Below are positions 23,935 through 30,879 of a stretch of 33,140 bases of DNA, piece by piece (the first letter of the stretch is position 1; each line of letters begins with the position of its first letter). The DNA is taken from NCBI RefSeq assembly GCF_002899895.1, contig NZ_PPEI02000012.1, positions 1 to 33,140 on the forward strand, in the 5' to 3' direction. Origin of the DNA: Chryseobacterium oncorhynchi (GTDB lineage: Bacteria; Bacteroidota; Bacteroidia; Flavobacteriales; Weeksellaceae). A program made the position numbers and the translations under genes. The notes beneath the pieces were generated by a model. The model did not search any database, was not told where the DNA came from, and saw only the letters and a list, made by a program, of their open reading frames with translations.

Positions 23935-24525
23935 TTAATTCATTTTATAAGAGAATTCAATTACCTCTTCTGTTAGTTCATTGATTTGATTTTGAGCGTT
24001 TTCGCTGTCTTCTACACCGTTTACCAATCCTGAGCGTGTTATGGCCACAAGATCGGAAATCATACTATTTGCAACCCTTATATTATACTCTGATAATTTC
24101 TCCTTTATTTCAGAAGTAAGAGTAGTATTAGGCTTTATCATATTAAAAACAATCATTGACTTATCTTCCCCTCCTGTCTGCTTAATCAGATCAATTGTAG
24201 ATTCAATAGCCAGAAAGTCAAAATAACCGGCTTTGGTTGGAATTATAATAGCATCTGACATTTCTATGAGCTTTGGCAGATTTTCAGATAAATAAGGTGG
24301 GGTGTCTATAAAGATAAAATCCAAATCCTTTTTAACAAGATCATCCAACTTATCTGCGGTATGGATGGGAACCTCTGAAATTCCTCTGATTTTAAGCAAA
24401 GAACCCTGATAATCCATATCTACTATTTCAACAGAAGCGGATTCTTTAAGATTGGTTGCCAGGTTAAATGTTAAAGTAGATTTTCCTACTCCCCCTTTTT
24501 GATGTATAACGGAAATTATTTTCAT
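23935..24525 (-). CDS. parA: ParA-family plasmid partition ATPase
   Basis: Encodes 196 residues. The deviant Walker A motif KGGVGKST is at 10-17. DMDYQGSL follows near 36 and the Walker B region DFIFIDTPP near 72-80, then IIPTKAGYFDFLAIEST. This is the short ParA type lacking an N-terminal DNA-binding domain, which positions plasmid copies over the nucleoid together with a partner bound at a centromere. It sits in an operon with the partner gene and rep. Confidence 0.92.
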   Translation of the reverse strand: MKIISVIHQKGGVGKSTLTFNLATNLKESASVEIVDMDYQGSLLKIRGISEVPIHTADKLDDLVKKDLDFIFIDTPPYLSENLPKLIEMSDAIIIPTKAGYFDFLAIESTIDLIKQTGGEDKSMIVFNMIKPNTTLTSEIKEKLSEYNIRVANSMISDLVAITRSGLVNGVEDSENAQNQINELTEEVIEFSYKMN

Positions 24526-24532
24526 GATAATT

Positions 24533-24793
24533 TTATTTATTGTTAATGATTGATTTGATGCCGTCGAAAACTATATCGTACTCTTTATATTTACTTTTTA
24601 AGCTTTCCTCTCTGCTTTTACTTGCTCTGAGTTCTTTTTCCAGGTCCTCTATTCTTTTTTTTTGTTCAAAGTAATCATAGATGGCCATTACAAAAGCTTT
24701 CGTATTAGTCTTTTCTTGCTTTTCCTTTTTATAAGCTTCTAATACTTTTTCATCCTGGGCAGATAAATATCTAATGTATGCAGACTGTTTCAT
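24533..24793 (-). CDS. Small coiled-coil protein upstream of parA
   Basis: Encodes 86 residues, almost wholly helical and charged, with a coiled coil at about 47-72 (KKRIEDLEKELRASKSREES). The N-terminal MKQSAYIRYLSAQDEKVLEAYK may be a ribbon-helix-helix-like or short HTH element; I cannot confirm it. The ATG directly follows the previous stop (TAAATG), so translation is coupled. It could regulate the par operon or bind its centromere. Confidence 0.6.
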   Translation of the reverse strand: MKQSAYIRYLSAQDEKVLEAYKKEKQEKTNTKAFVMAIYDYFEQKKRIEDLEKELRASKSREESLKSKYKEYDIVFDGIKSIINNK

Positions 24794-25024
24794 TTAAAAC
24801 ATTTTTACTTGTTCGACTTCTTCTATAATTCTACAGGTATCATCAACATAAAAAGCCCATTCCTGCTCATTAACATCTGTAAAGTAAACCCAATTATTTG
24901 GGTAAAGAGTACCTAGATAAGATTTCCCTACTTCTATAGTGGAGCCGGTCTTTCTAGTATCTAAAATTTCCAGTACTTCAAATCTGACTGTTTTTGTTTC
25001 TTGTAAAGGCTGATTGTTATTCAT
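24794..25024 (-). CDS. Small beta-rich protein, paralogue of the gene at 29.9 kb
   Basis: Encodes 76 residues and leads the par-rep operon. It shares with the 29.9-kb product the pattern FEVLEI, GSTIEVGKSYLGTLYP, YFTDVNEQEWAFYVDDTCRIIE. The repeated short strands suggest a small SH3-like barrel. I know no function. Both paralogues are the first gene behind the same promoter type, so they may be regulatory or merely early-expressed partners. Confidence 0.65.
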   Translation of the reverse strand: MNNNQPLQETKTVRFEVLEILDTRKTGSTIEVGKSYLGTLYPNNWVYFTDVNEQEWAFYVDDTCRIIEEVEQVKMF

Positions 25025-25055
25025 ATCGCAAAAATTTAAAGTTTTAATTATGTAG

Positions 25056-25139
25056 TAAAGATATGGATTTAAACCGAATAAACAAAATATATATTCTATT
25101 TATTTGATAAAACGTTTCTATTATTATGGGTTCCCGTAA
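25056..25139 (-). promoter_or_regulatory. Regulon promoter P2 (par-rep operon) with a TTACGG site
   Basis: TTG (25085-25083), 19-bp spacer, TATCTTTA (25063-25056), with TATTCTATTT at 25092-25101. Further upstream CCGTAA (25134-25139) is the iteron end TTACGG on the minus strand, within a loose hairpin around GGGTTCCC. Rep binding here could autoregulate the operon; that is inference. Confidence 0.7.
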
Positions 25140-25154
25140 TAGAAATTAACTATT

Positions 25155-25268
25155 AGAAAATTGTAGACAAATTCTTCGTCCGGATCTCTTTCCTGGTTTT
25201 CATTTTGTAGACAAAATTTCGCTCAGCTTTCCAGATCTGTGAGCAGCATCAATTTTTTTTTCTACAAA
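25155..25268. repeat. Partial linker repeat, copy D (three-box part only)
   Basis: Holds ATTGTAGACAAATTC (near 25163), TTTTGTAGACAAAA (near 25204) and TTCTACAAA (near 25259), with intervening sequence like copies A and C at first and divergent later. It has no hairpin units and no G-rich segment. It begins a few bases after the stop of the 100-residue gene and lies upstream of P2. Confidence 0.8.
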
Positions 25269-25273
25269 TTCAG

Positions 25274-25576
25274 CTAGGTATTACCTATCTTAATTGTAGT
25301 CAAACCTATTATATGAGTAAAATAAGTGTTTTTTTCAGTTTTTTTATCTTCAAAAACTTCACTTCTTATAATACATTCTATTTTAAAAATACCTGTCTTA
25401 TTGAGTTTATCAACTTCTGTAACATATTTATTATAGAAACTTATCTCAAATATTTCAACCTTTCTTCTATGTAATACCATTGCATTAATACTCCTTTTTT
25501 TAACCCCGGAAGAAAAGACCTCGAGATCAAAAATTTCCTTTATTTTACAGATAAATGTTAGTTCAGGTTTTACCAT
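25274..25576 (-). CDS. Small OB-fold-type protein (DUF3127-like)
   Basis: Encodes 100 residues. The pattern FICKIKEIFDLEVFSSGVKKRSI, then VEIFEISFYNKYV, LNKTGIFKIECIIRSEVFEDKKTEKNTYFTHIIGL resembles DUF3127 proteins, single OB folds related to SSB. Binding of single-stranded DNA is the likely role, giving the plasmid a second SSB-like protein. The sequence ahead of it follows a terminator, so it probably has its own promoter; repeated AATGCGA elements (near 25594 and 25614) lie there. The family call is by pattern and moderately sure. Confidence 0.6.
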   Translation of the reverse strand: MVKPELTFICKIKEIFDLEVFSSGVKKRSINAMVLHRRKVEIFEISFYNKYVTEVDKLNKTGIFKIECIIRSEVFEDKKTEKNTYFTHIIGLTTIKIGNT

Positions 25577-25647
25577 TATTACAAAAGAAAATGCGATATT
25601 CTATAAGTAAATGCGAAAATTACAAAAGTTGATGATAATAATTTCAT

Positions 25648-25676
25648 AAAAAAAACTCTCCATAAGGAAAGTTTTA
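25648..25676 (-). terminator. Intrinsic terminator of the long unknown operon
   Basis: On the minus strand AAAACTTTCC and GGAGAGTTTT pair with one mismatch around TTAT and run into eight T. It lies about ten bases after the stop of the 80-residue gene. Confidence 0.8.
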
Positions 25677-25685
25677 TATTTTAGA

Positions 25686-25928
25686 TTAATCGGCTTTTAC
25701 ACTAATTGCTTTCCAGCTTCCATCTGTAATTATTACTTTTTTATCAAGCAAAATCCAGTTCCCGGATAAATCTCTGTAATATCTTTTAGAAGTAATAGAG
25801 TCGCCATCTTTGGTATAAAATGTAGATTCATCTTTTTGAATAGAACTTTCAAAATAACCGGTTCTGAGGTAGAGACAGCCAATAAGGAAAATTACTAAAA
25901 CAGACAGTATGATAATAAAATTTTTCAT
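25686..25928 (-). CDS. Small lipoprotein-like or membrane-anchored protein
   Basis: Encodes 80 residues: hydrophobic start with a possible lipobox (FIIILSVLVIFLIGC, Cys at 18), then a hydrophilic outer part with several Asp, Lys and Tyr. I recognise no family. It is the last gene before a strong terminator and sits 23 bases after the coiled-coil gene. Small lipoproteins near transfer genes may act in entry exclusion; not shown here. Confidence 0.6.
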   Translation of the reverse strand: MKNFIIILSVLVIFLIGCLYLRTGYFESSIQKDESTFYTKDGDSITSKRYYRDLSGNWILLDKKVIITDGSWKAISVKAD

Positions 25929-25951
25929 TGAAATTGATATTTATAATAGGG

Positions 25952-26521
25952 TTAAATATTTACCTTTTTGGGGTTATTATCACCAATCCAGAGATCAATT
26001 TTATTTGAAGCTTCCTCATAATCTAATTGCCCTAAAAATTCTAAAAATTTTTCAGATACTTCAATCGAATAATGAGAACTTACAGTTCGACTAAAAATCA
26101 CACAAAAAAGCGGAAAACTTTCATAGTATTTCGTAAAGAACTGCCCTGTAGCCTTTTGCTCCACTTCAAATTTTGATGAATCATTATTAGCTTGTTTAAA
26201 TTCATTCAAAAGAGTTTCTGCATCTTTGATAAGTTCTTTTTGAGAAGCGTTTTTGATGATCGGCTTCCCTACTCCTGAAGGAGCAAATAAAAGGCTGTTT
26301 TCTTCGAAATAATCAATATAAACAGATAATTTATCCAAAGAATTTTTTACCTCCTGTATCTCTTTTATTTCTTCTTCAAAATATTTAATGTTTATATCAA
26401 TTTCCGCCTGATGAAGTTCATTAGTGGGCTTTTTCTTCATTTCAGTAAGAAGGTCTATTTCTAACTGATATTTAGAAATTAGAGCGTTCAAATGCTTTAC
26501 AATTAAGTCAGACTTTTTCAT
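25952..26521 (-). CDS. Hypothetical helical protein
   Basis: Encodes 189 residues with a long helical, probably coiled-coil N-terminal half (about 5-75, including EIDINIKYFEEEIKEIQEV), a short loop (LLFAPSGVGKPII; the GVGKP is not a usable Walker A) and a second helical half. No signal or membrane segment. I do not recognise it. It starts four bases after the stop of the 136-residue membrane protein gene. Confidence 0.65.
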   Translation of the reverse strand: MKKSDLIVKHLNALISKYQLEIDLLTEMKKKPTNELHQAEIDINIKYFEEEIKEIQEVKNSLDKLSVYIDYFEENSLLFAPSGVGKPIIKNASQKELIKDAETLLNEFKQANNDSSKFEVEQKATGQFFTKYYESFPLFCVIFSRTVSSHYSIEVSEKFLEFLGQLDYEEASNKIDLWIGDNNPKKVNI

Positions 26522-26525
26522 AATT

Positions 26526-26936
26526 CTATTTGTTTTTTTCCTGTCGCTGAATACTTACAACATGCTTTCTATTATAACTGATATTTGTATTCAGATCAGT
26601 GATTTCAATATTACTTTTACTAAATGTCCCTTCTACTCTTTCTCCCGTACTCAAATTTATGATACCTGTAAATTGAGCCTGCAATTTATATTCAGTTTCA
26701 AATTCTTCACTAAAAATATTTTTTATTACAGAATCAGCTTGCTGAAGTTTACTAAGAGAAAAAAGGATAATAATAATTAAAGCAATACCAATTACCCATA
26801 CTAATGTTGTATTTATAAAAGTAGGAGAATATATTATGTTTAAAACAATTAATATAAATCCAACTAATATTGCAACAGCATATTTTAAATTCTTCTCTCT
26901 AATTTTCCTAATTCTCTCTTGTGTTTCTACTTTCAT
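26526..26936 (-). CDS. Membrane protein of unknown function with soluble C-terminal domain
   Basis: Encodes 136 residues: a basic N-terminus (ERIRKIREKNLKY), two membrane helices (about 20-36 and 42-61), then a soluble domain with a beta pattern (QAQFTGIINLSTGERVEG, ITDLNTNISYNRKHVVSI). I recognise no family. It lies in the middle of the long unknown operon. Confidence 0.62.
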   Translation of the reverse strand: MKVETQERIRKIREKNLKYAVAILVGFILIVLNIIYSPTFINTTLVWVIGIALIIIILFSLSKLQQADSVIKNIFSEEFETEYKLQAQFTGIINLSTGERVEGTFSKSNIEITDLNTNISYNRKHVVSIQRQEKNK

Positions 26937-26948
26937 ATTTTTAATATT

Positions 26949-27206
26949 TTAATTTATAACAGGCTGAAGAAATAAGCGGAAAACTCCCCCTACATTTTCA
27001 AAGTCTGAATCACAAATGAATATCCTTTTTGATATTAAAAATTCTTTAGCCCCAAAATCTTTTTCCAACGCTTCACTAAAATTTTCTTCTCGAAAATTTA
27101 TCACATCCCCAACTACTAAATTAGCAATAGTTTCAATGGCTGTTTCATCCCATTTATCGGTTAATTGGGAATCCGAGGAAATAAATGTTGTATAATAATA
27201 AATCAT
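26949..27206 (-). CDS. Hypothetical protein
   Basis: Encodes 85 residues starting MIYYYTTFISSDSQL, with an acidic middle (NFREENFSEALEKDFGAKEF) and a beta-like end. It has no signal or membrane segment and no family that I recognise. It stands between small genes on the same strand with gaps of 12 and 23 bases, which supports operon membership. Confidence 0.58.
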   Translation of the reverse strand: MIYYYTTFISSDSQLTDKWDETAIETIANLVVGDVINFREENFSEALEKDFGAKEFLISKRIFICDSDFENVGGVFRLFLQPVIN

Positions 27207-27229
27207 AACTTTTCTTTTAATTGGTTAGT

Positions 27230-27484
27230 TTAACGTTCACCTGTATAGTTTTGAATTTCCTCCAAAGTTTCTTTCATAACATGACTGTCCGGCATAAGTC
27301 CTATGCATTCTTTTAATCCGGCAAGTGGCCATTCACTCTGAATGTCTACCACTACATCTGGAAGCTCTGAATCTACGGAATGAATAGAAAAATGTTTAAT
27401 AATTTGCTTATCTTTTTTTTTCACTAAAGCAAAAAACTTTACTACGTCTGATAATAATTCAGCTCTGAATCTGTAAGTTTTCAT
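27230..27484 (-). CDS. Hypothetical protein
   Basis: Encodes 84 residues: alternating beta and helix (TYRFRAELLSDVVKFFALVKKK, then DVVVDIQSEWPLAGLKECI). It resembles a small ferredoxin-like fold but I cannot name a family. Its start overlaps the previous stop by four bases (ATGA), showing coupling to the 80-residue gene. Confidence 0.6.
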   Translation of the reverse strand: MKTYRFRAELLSDVVKFFALVKKKDKQIIKHFSIHSVDSELPDVVVDIQSEWPLAGLKECIGLMPDSHVMKETLEEIQNYTGER

Positions 27485-27723
27485 AATCTCGTATTTAGTA
27501 GGTTTAAAATTTCTCCTGCAATTCTTTTCTTTTCTGATACTAAAAAAGACATTCCCCCAGACATCTGTTGAATTTTAGAAAGTTTTTCGATTATATCAGG
27601 GTCACAAAGTTCTAAATGATTTTCTTCTAAAAAAGAGCTGTAAAGTTCTTTATTTTCATTAAATAAAAAGGAAAGATCAATTCCTTTTAAAGCTTCATCA
27701 TAAATTTTAATTGGTTCTTTCAT
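27481..27723 (-). CDS. Hypothetical protein
   Basis: Encodes 80 residues, acidic in the first half (EPIKIYDEALKGIDLSFLFNEN) and helical at the end (EKKRIAGEILNLLN). I recognise no family. It follows a 180-bp gap, the largest in this gene row, so a new transcript may begin here. Confidence 0.58.
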   Translation of the reverse strand: MKEPIKIYDEALKGIDLSFLFNENKELYSSFLEENHLELCDPDIIEKLSKIQQMSGGMSFLVSEKKRIAGEILNLLNTRL

Positions 27724-27810
27724 GTTTTTTTATTTGATTGAAATTTAGTATATTAAGGAAATTGATTTAACATAACTTGGAATTATGAGATTTTTTCCTT
27801 TTTTAGTTAT

Positions 27811-27857
27811 GGCTGGTTTTCAGCCTTTTAGCCCGTATCGCTGTCCGGTGCTTGCGG
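27811..27857. other. GC-rich island in the 180-bp gap of the unknown operon
   Basis: GGCTG/CAGCC (27811-27825) is a small hairpin followed by TTTT on the plus strand. Next to it, 27831-27857 (GCCCGTATCG then CTGTCCGGTGCTTGCGG) is far richer in GC than its surroundings. Its role is unknown: terminator remnant, protein site or oriT-like element. Confidence 0.4.
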
Positions 27858-27903
27858 AATTTACAAATTTTTCTGATTTCGGATGAAAATTCCATAGTTT
27901 AAA

Positions 27904-28182
27904 CTAAGAATCTAGGTTATAAATCTCGTAAACTATTGTCATTCTTTCTTTGTTCGACACTCCAATTTCTATTGGACTAAAAGTAGTAAAGTATCTTACC
28001 AGTTCTGCCGTATCTCTCTTGAATAATTCCAGAGTATTAGTAGATATTAAATTATAAATACTAAGCTCTATATGAATGATAAGCTTTCTATCACCGATAC
28101 GTACTTCTACCTTGTCTCTACCTCCCTGAGAAAAATATTTCTCAGCAATGGGTTGAAGCTGTTCAATTAATTTTTCTTTCAT
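27904..28182 (-). CDS. Hypothetical protein
   Basis: Encodes 92 residues: helix (MKEKLIEQLQPIAEKYFSQG), then GRDKVEVRIGDRKLIIHIEL, then a second helix and strand ending VYEIYNLDS. The helix-strand-strand-helix order and the GRDKVEVRIGD phrase faintly resemble DUF2294-like small proteins, but I would not assign it. It starts five bases after the membrane coiled-coil gene. Confidence 0.6.
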   Translation of the reverse strand: MKEKLIEQLQPIAEKYFSQGGRDKVEVRIGDRKLIIHIELSIYNLISTNTLELFKRDTAELVRYFTTFSPIEIGVSNKERMTIVYEIYNLDS

Positions 28183-28187
28183 TTTTA

Positions 28188-28583
28188 TTATTTTTTAAGG
28201 GAATTTAATTTTGATTCTAAAACCTGATTTTTTTCTGTGAGTTCTTCTATTTCATCCTGTAAATCAATGATTACCTTTTCGACATTTTCAGCAATTTTTA
28301 ATTGCATTTCTCGAGGTAACTTGCTCTGAAATCTTTCTTCTTGTGATTCTAAAAAAGCATTTTTCCTTTTTAGTTCGTCAACTTCTAAAATCAAATCTCT
28401 AATAATATCCTCTTTTTGAAGCTCCATAACATAACCATGCACATAACCCCATATACATACTACCATAATGGCAAATTGGAGCCATTTTTCTATAGGAATA
28501 ATAAGTGGCAGGAATATCCAAAAAATAAAGCTTGCCATCCAAAAGTTTTTCCTATTACCTAACCATTTTATAATTTTCTCCAT
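28188..28583 (-). CDS. Membrane protein with cytoplasmic coiled coil
   Basis: Encodes 131 residues from the ATG at 28583 (a TTG at 28595 would add four). Two hydrophobic segments at about 13-30 and 33-51 are followed by a long coiled coil (about 60-130: DLILEVDELKRKNAFLESQE and DLQDEIEELTEKNQVLESKL). I recognise no family. It begins eight bases after the stop of the three-span membrane protein, and a partnership between the two is possible. Confidence 0.62.
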   Translation of the reverse strand: MEKIIKWLGNRKNFWMASFIFWIFLPLIIPIEKWLQFAIMVVCIWGYVHGYVMELQKEDIIRDLILEVDELKRKNAFLESQEERFQSKLPREMQLKIAENVEKVIIDLQDEIEELTEKNQVLESKLNSLKK

Positions 28584-28591
28584 AATAAAGA

Positions 28592-28933
28592 TCAATATTT
28601 TTTGGTTTTTGATGATTTTACAGCATTAATAATAGCAATAATGAGAATTGTAAGAATACAAGGAAAAAGAATATAATACCCCCAAAAATTCCAATCAATA
28701 GATTTAAAAAATGCTTTTATGGGTTCTTGCTGTTTGTCCGGTAATGTAAAAATTTTAATTGCTGTAAGGCCAATAAATCCCATAAAGATAACAGCAAAAA
28801 TTCTACTAAAGCTAACCGGTATACCCTCTTTATATTTTATTATTTCTCCTATTATTAATAAGATAGTTGTAATGGTTACTGGAATTAATATAACGTAAGC
28901 TCCATAATTGGATACAAATTCATCGATATTCAT
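28592..28933 (-). CDS. Three-span membrane protein of unknown function
   Basis: Encodes 113 residues from 28933 (MNIDEFVSNYG), with hydrophobic segments at about 13-31, 41-60 and 86-108 and a basic end (SSKTKKY). A longer frame from 29011 overlaps the previous gene by 70 bases and begins with unlikely sequence, so the later ATG, seven bases after the upstream stop, is preferred. I recognise no family. Confidence 0.6.
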   Translation of the reverse strand: MNIDEFVSNYGAYVILIPVTITTILLIIGEIIKYKEGIPVSFSRIFAVIFMGFIGLTAIKIFTLPDKQQEPIKAFFKSIDWNFWGYYILFPCILTILIIAIINAVKSSKTKKY

Positions 28934-28940
28934 AGTATTA

Positions 28941-29267
28941 TTATTTATTTTTAGATGTATGTTTAGCAATATGGGCCTGAAGGAATCCATCCACTTTAAT
29001 TGCATATTCAAATCCTTCTGTAGCTTCTTCTCCGAAATATTTTAACGCAATTTCTAAAAGGGAAATTTGACCTTTGTAAGAAATTTTTGTCAGGTACAGT
29101 TCCCAAATTTGCATATAAGTCTGCTCTTCCAGGTTTACGTAGTTTTCCCAACAATGATTGAATTCCCGAATAGTTTTCATTTCCTCAAGCATATCATTTG
29201 TGTAGTTAAAAAACAAAAGATTAATTGCCTTTATTCCTATAATTTCTTTTGATAGTTCTGTATTCAT
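28941..29267 (-). CDS. Hypothetical protein
   Basis: Encodes 108 residues, mainly helical, with many aromatic and acidic residues (EFNHCWENYVNLEEQTYMQI). It has no signal or membrane segment. I do not recognise it. It is separated from its neighbours by 13 and 7 bases, on the same strand. Confidence 0.6.
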   Translation of the reverse strand: MNTELSKEIIGIKAINLLFFNYTNDMLEEMKTIREFNHCWENYVNLEEQTYMQIWELYLTKISYKGQISLLEIALKYFGEEATEGFEYAIKVDGFLQAHIAKHTSKNK

Positions 29268-29280
29268 AATTGTGTCATAT

Positions 29281-29586
29281 TTAAAATTTAAAGTCTATTG
29301 TTCTATTGGATAGCCTCATATTAAATTCTAATATATAGGCATTTAGTTCTATCAAATTTTGTCTTGAACTTTTGTGAATGGCTATTGAAGAAATAGCTTG
29401 TCTATTTTCATCATTCCCATTTGGGAATATTAGCTTATTAAGTTCTTCCCTGGATAGATTTATTAAATAGTTATTATATTCTATTAGTTGCAAAATATCT
29501 GCAACAGATAAGCTACAAATATCATGACTGTATTTGCCTGATTCACTCATTTCTTTTCTTATAAGGTCTTTGTGTTGGTGTCGCAT
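29281..29586 (-). CDS. Hypothetical protein
   Basis: Encodes 101 residues, helical and soluble, with SVADILQLIEYNNYLINLSR, NELNAYILEFN-like helices and a His-rich start (MRHQHKD). I recognise no family. Upstream (29587-29698) is an AT-rich gap with a TATTTTCGCATTATAAAC element similar to the AATGCGA elements before the gene at 25576, so it may have its own promoter. Confidence 0.6.
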   Translation of the reverse strand: MRHQHKDLIRKEMSESGKYSHDICSLSVADILQLIEYNNYLINLSREELNKLIFPNGNDENRQAISSIAIHKSSRQNLIELNAYILEFNMRLSNRTIDFKF

Positions 29587-29698
29587 TTTAGAGTATAATT
29601 TAATTGAGTTGCTAAGATAAATTTATAATACGACAATATTTTCGCATTATAAACTTACTGAGTTTTCTTTTTGATAGTGCTTTTGAATATATTTTATA

Positions 29699-29920
29699 TT
29701 ATATAGTTTCTATAATTCTACAAGATTCATCAACTATAAAAGTCCATTCCTGGTCATTGACATCAGTAAAAAAAACCTTATTTTTTTTGGGGTGGTATTC
29801 TCCTACGAATCTTTCTCCGGCTTCCATTGTAGAGCCTAGGTTCAATTTCCCTTTAAAGAAAATTACTTCAAAAATAACCAAATGTGGTTCGTTTGTTTGA
29901 GTTAAAAAAAGTTTTTTCAT
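29699..29920 (-). CDS. Small beta-rich protein, paralogue of the gene at 25.0 kb
   Basis: Encodes 73 residues from the ATG at 29920, which follows the conserved leader CTTTAAATTTTTGCGAT; an in-frame ATG at 29974 would begin in the leader. It shares GSTMEAGERFVGEYHP and FFTDVNDQEWTFIVDESCRIIE with the 25.0-kb product (GSTIEVGKSYLG, FTDVNEQEW, VDDTCRIIE). It is first behind promoter P3. Function unknown. Confidence 0.68.
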   Translation of the reverse strand: MKKLFLTQTNEPHLVIFEVIFFKGKLNLGSTMEAGERFVGEYHPKKNKVFFTDVNDQEWTFIVDESCRIIETI

Positions 29921-29963
29921 ATCGCAAAAATTTAAAGTGTTATTTGTTGTTTTTCTTACAAAG

Positions 29964-30009
29964 TAAAGATACAAAATTAAACAGAATAAACAAAATACAT
30001 ATTCTATTT
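29964..30009 (-). promoter_or_regulatory. Regulon promoter P3
   Basis: TTG (29993-29991), 19-bp spacer, TATCTTTA (29971-29964), with TATTCTATTT at 30000-30009. It drives the paralogue at 29920 and perhaps the unknown genes that follow. It lies directly after the thermonuclease gene, without a linker repeat. Confidence 0.75.
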
Positions 30010-30034
30010 ATTTGATTAAATAGTATTTTTTTTC

Positions 30035-30511
30035 CTAGTATTTATAGTTATTTGAAGAGCGCCATTCCCAGGGAGAAACAGCTTTTATATCTGACCAAAG
30101 TCCAATTTTAAGAGTCTTTGCCTTCTTTTCTAAAATGCCTAATCTTTCATCATTTGAATATCTAAAATACCACCATCCAAAACCATTTTTTATAATCTCA
30201 GAAGAAAGATATTTACCATTGTCATAATAAACTTTAGCTATAGTTCTGCCATATCTATCAGCAGATACCTTATAAAAAATTATCTGCTTGCCATAAATTT
30301 GGGAGCTTGTAAATTGTTTAGCATTTTTCCCGAAAGGTTGTCCGCTCTCCGGGCAGTCTACTTCAGCAAGACGTAAAGTAATTTGGGTGTTAAATTTATC
30401 AAGTACTACAACAGTATCTCCGTCTTTAATACTTATAACTTTGGCATTTACCTGTGAATAAAGGCCAGAAAGATTCATTACTAAAAGTAAAATTGTGATT
30501 GTTTTTTTCAT
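30035..30511 (-). CDS. Secreted thermonuclease-like protein (SNase family)
   Basis: Encodes 158 residues with signal peptide MKKTITILLLVMNLSGLYSQ. The nuclease fold follows: VISIKDGDTVVVL, then LRLAEVDCPESGQPFG with the catalytic pair Arg 47 and Glu 55 and Asp 52, and DRYGRTIAKVY with Arg 89. These match Arg35, Glu43 and Arg87 of staphylococcal nuclease. The enzyme would cut DNA or RNA outside the cytoplasm. Bacteroidota plasmids often carry such genes; whether it trims DNA or blocks uptake is unknown. It starts one base after the 65-residue gene. Confidence 0.9.
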   Translation of the reverse strand: MKKTITILLLVMNLSGLYSQVNAKVISIKDGDTVVVLDKFNTQITLRLAEVDCPESGQPFGKNAKQFTSSQIYGKQIIFYKVSADRYGRTIAKVYYDNGKYLSSEIIKNGFGWWYFRYSNDERLGILEKKAKTLKIGLWSDIKAVSPWEWRSSNNYKY

Positions 30512-30512
30512 A

Positions 30513-30710
30513 TTAATTTATTTTTTTCAAGTTAAAAGGCACGGCATCCAGGTAATATTCAAAGACGTATCCCAAGCTTTCCATGCGTTTTAAAAAATAA
30601 GCACATTCTTTGTATGTCAGTTCGTCCGGGAATTCTTTATAAATGCCTAATACTTCAGGTGGTAAAAGATCAGAATTTTCAAATAAGTCTACTTGTTCTA
30701 ATGATGTCAT
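30513..30710 (-). CDS. Small hypothetical protein before the nuclease
   Basis: Encodes 65 residues, acidic, starting MTSLEQVDLFENSDLLPPEV and including ELTYKECAYFLKRMESLGYVFEYYLD. The PxELTYxECxxFLxxMExxGYxFEY style is conserved-looking, but I cannot name the family. It is first behind P4 and coupled to the nuclease gene (one-base gap), so it could regulate or inhibit the nuclease. Confidence 0.65.
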   Translation of the reverse strand: MTSLEQVDLFENSDLLPPEVLGIYKEFPDELTYKECAYFLKRMESLGYVFEYYLDAVPFNLKKIN

Positions 30711-30751
30711 ATAGCAAAATTTAAAGTTGTTGTTTGTTTTTTATTACATAG

Positions 30752-30797
30752 TAAAGATACAAAATCAAACCGAATAAACAAAATATATATTCTATTT
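30752..30797 (-). promoter_or_regulatory. Regulon promoter P4
   Basis: TTG (30781-30779), 19-bp spacer, TATCTTTA (30759-30752), with TATTCTATTT at 30788-30797. It is followed by a leader with a short AAAC tract. The sequence from here into linker E (30798-30890) matches that between P5 and linker F almost base for base. Confidence 0.8.
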
Positions 30798-30879
30798 ATT
30801 TGATTAAACGTTTCTATCACAATCCCTTTATTTATAGGTATTTTCAATCATAAAAAAGCTCCAGGAATGAAATATTTTT

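Noticed and set aside
25952-26521. ATP-binding loop GVGKP in the 189-residue protein
   Set aside because: It lacks the Ser/Thr after Lys, the surrounding strand and any Walker B; the sequence is otherwise coiled-coil.
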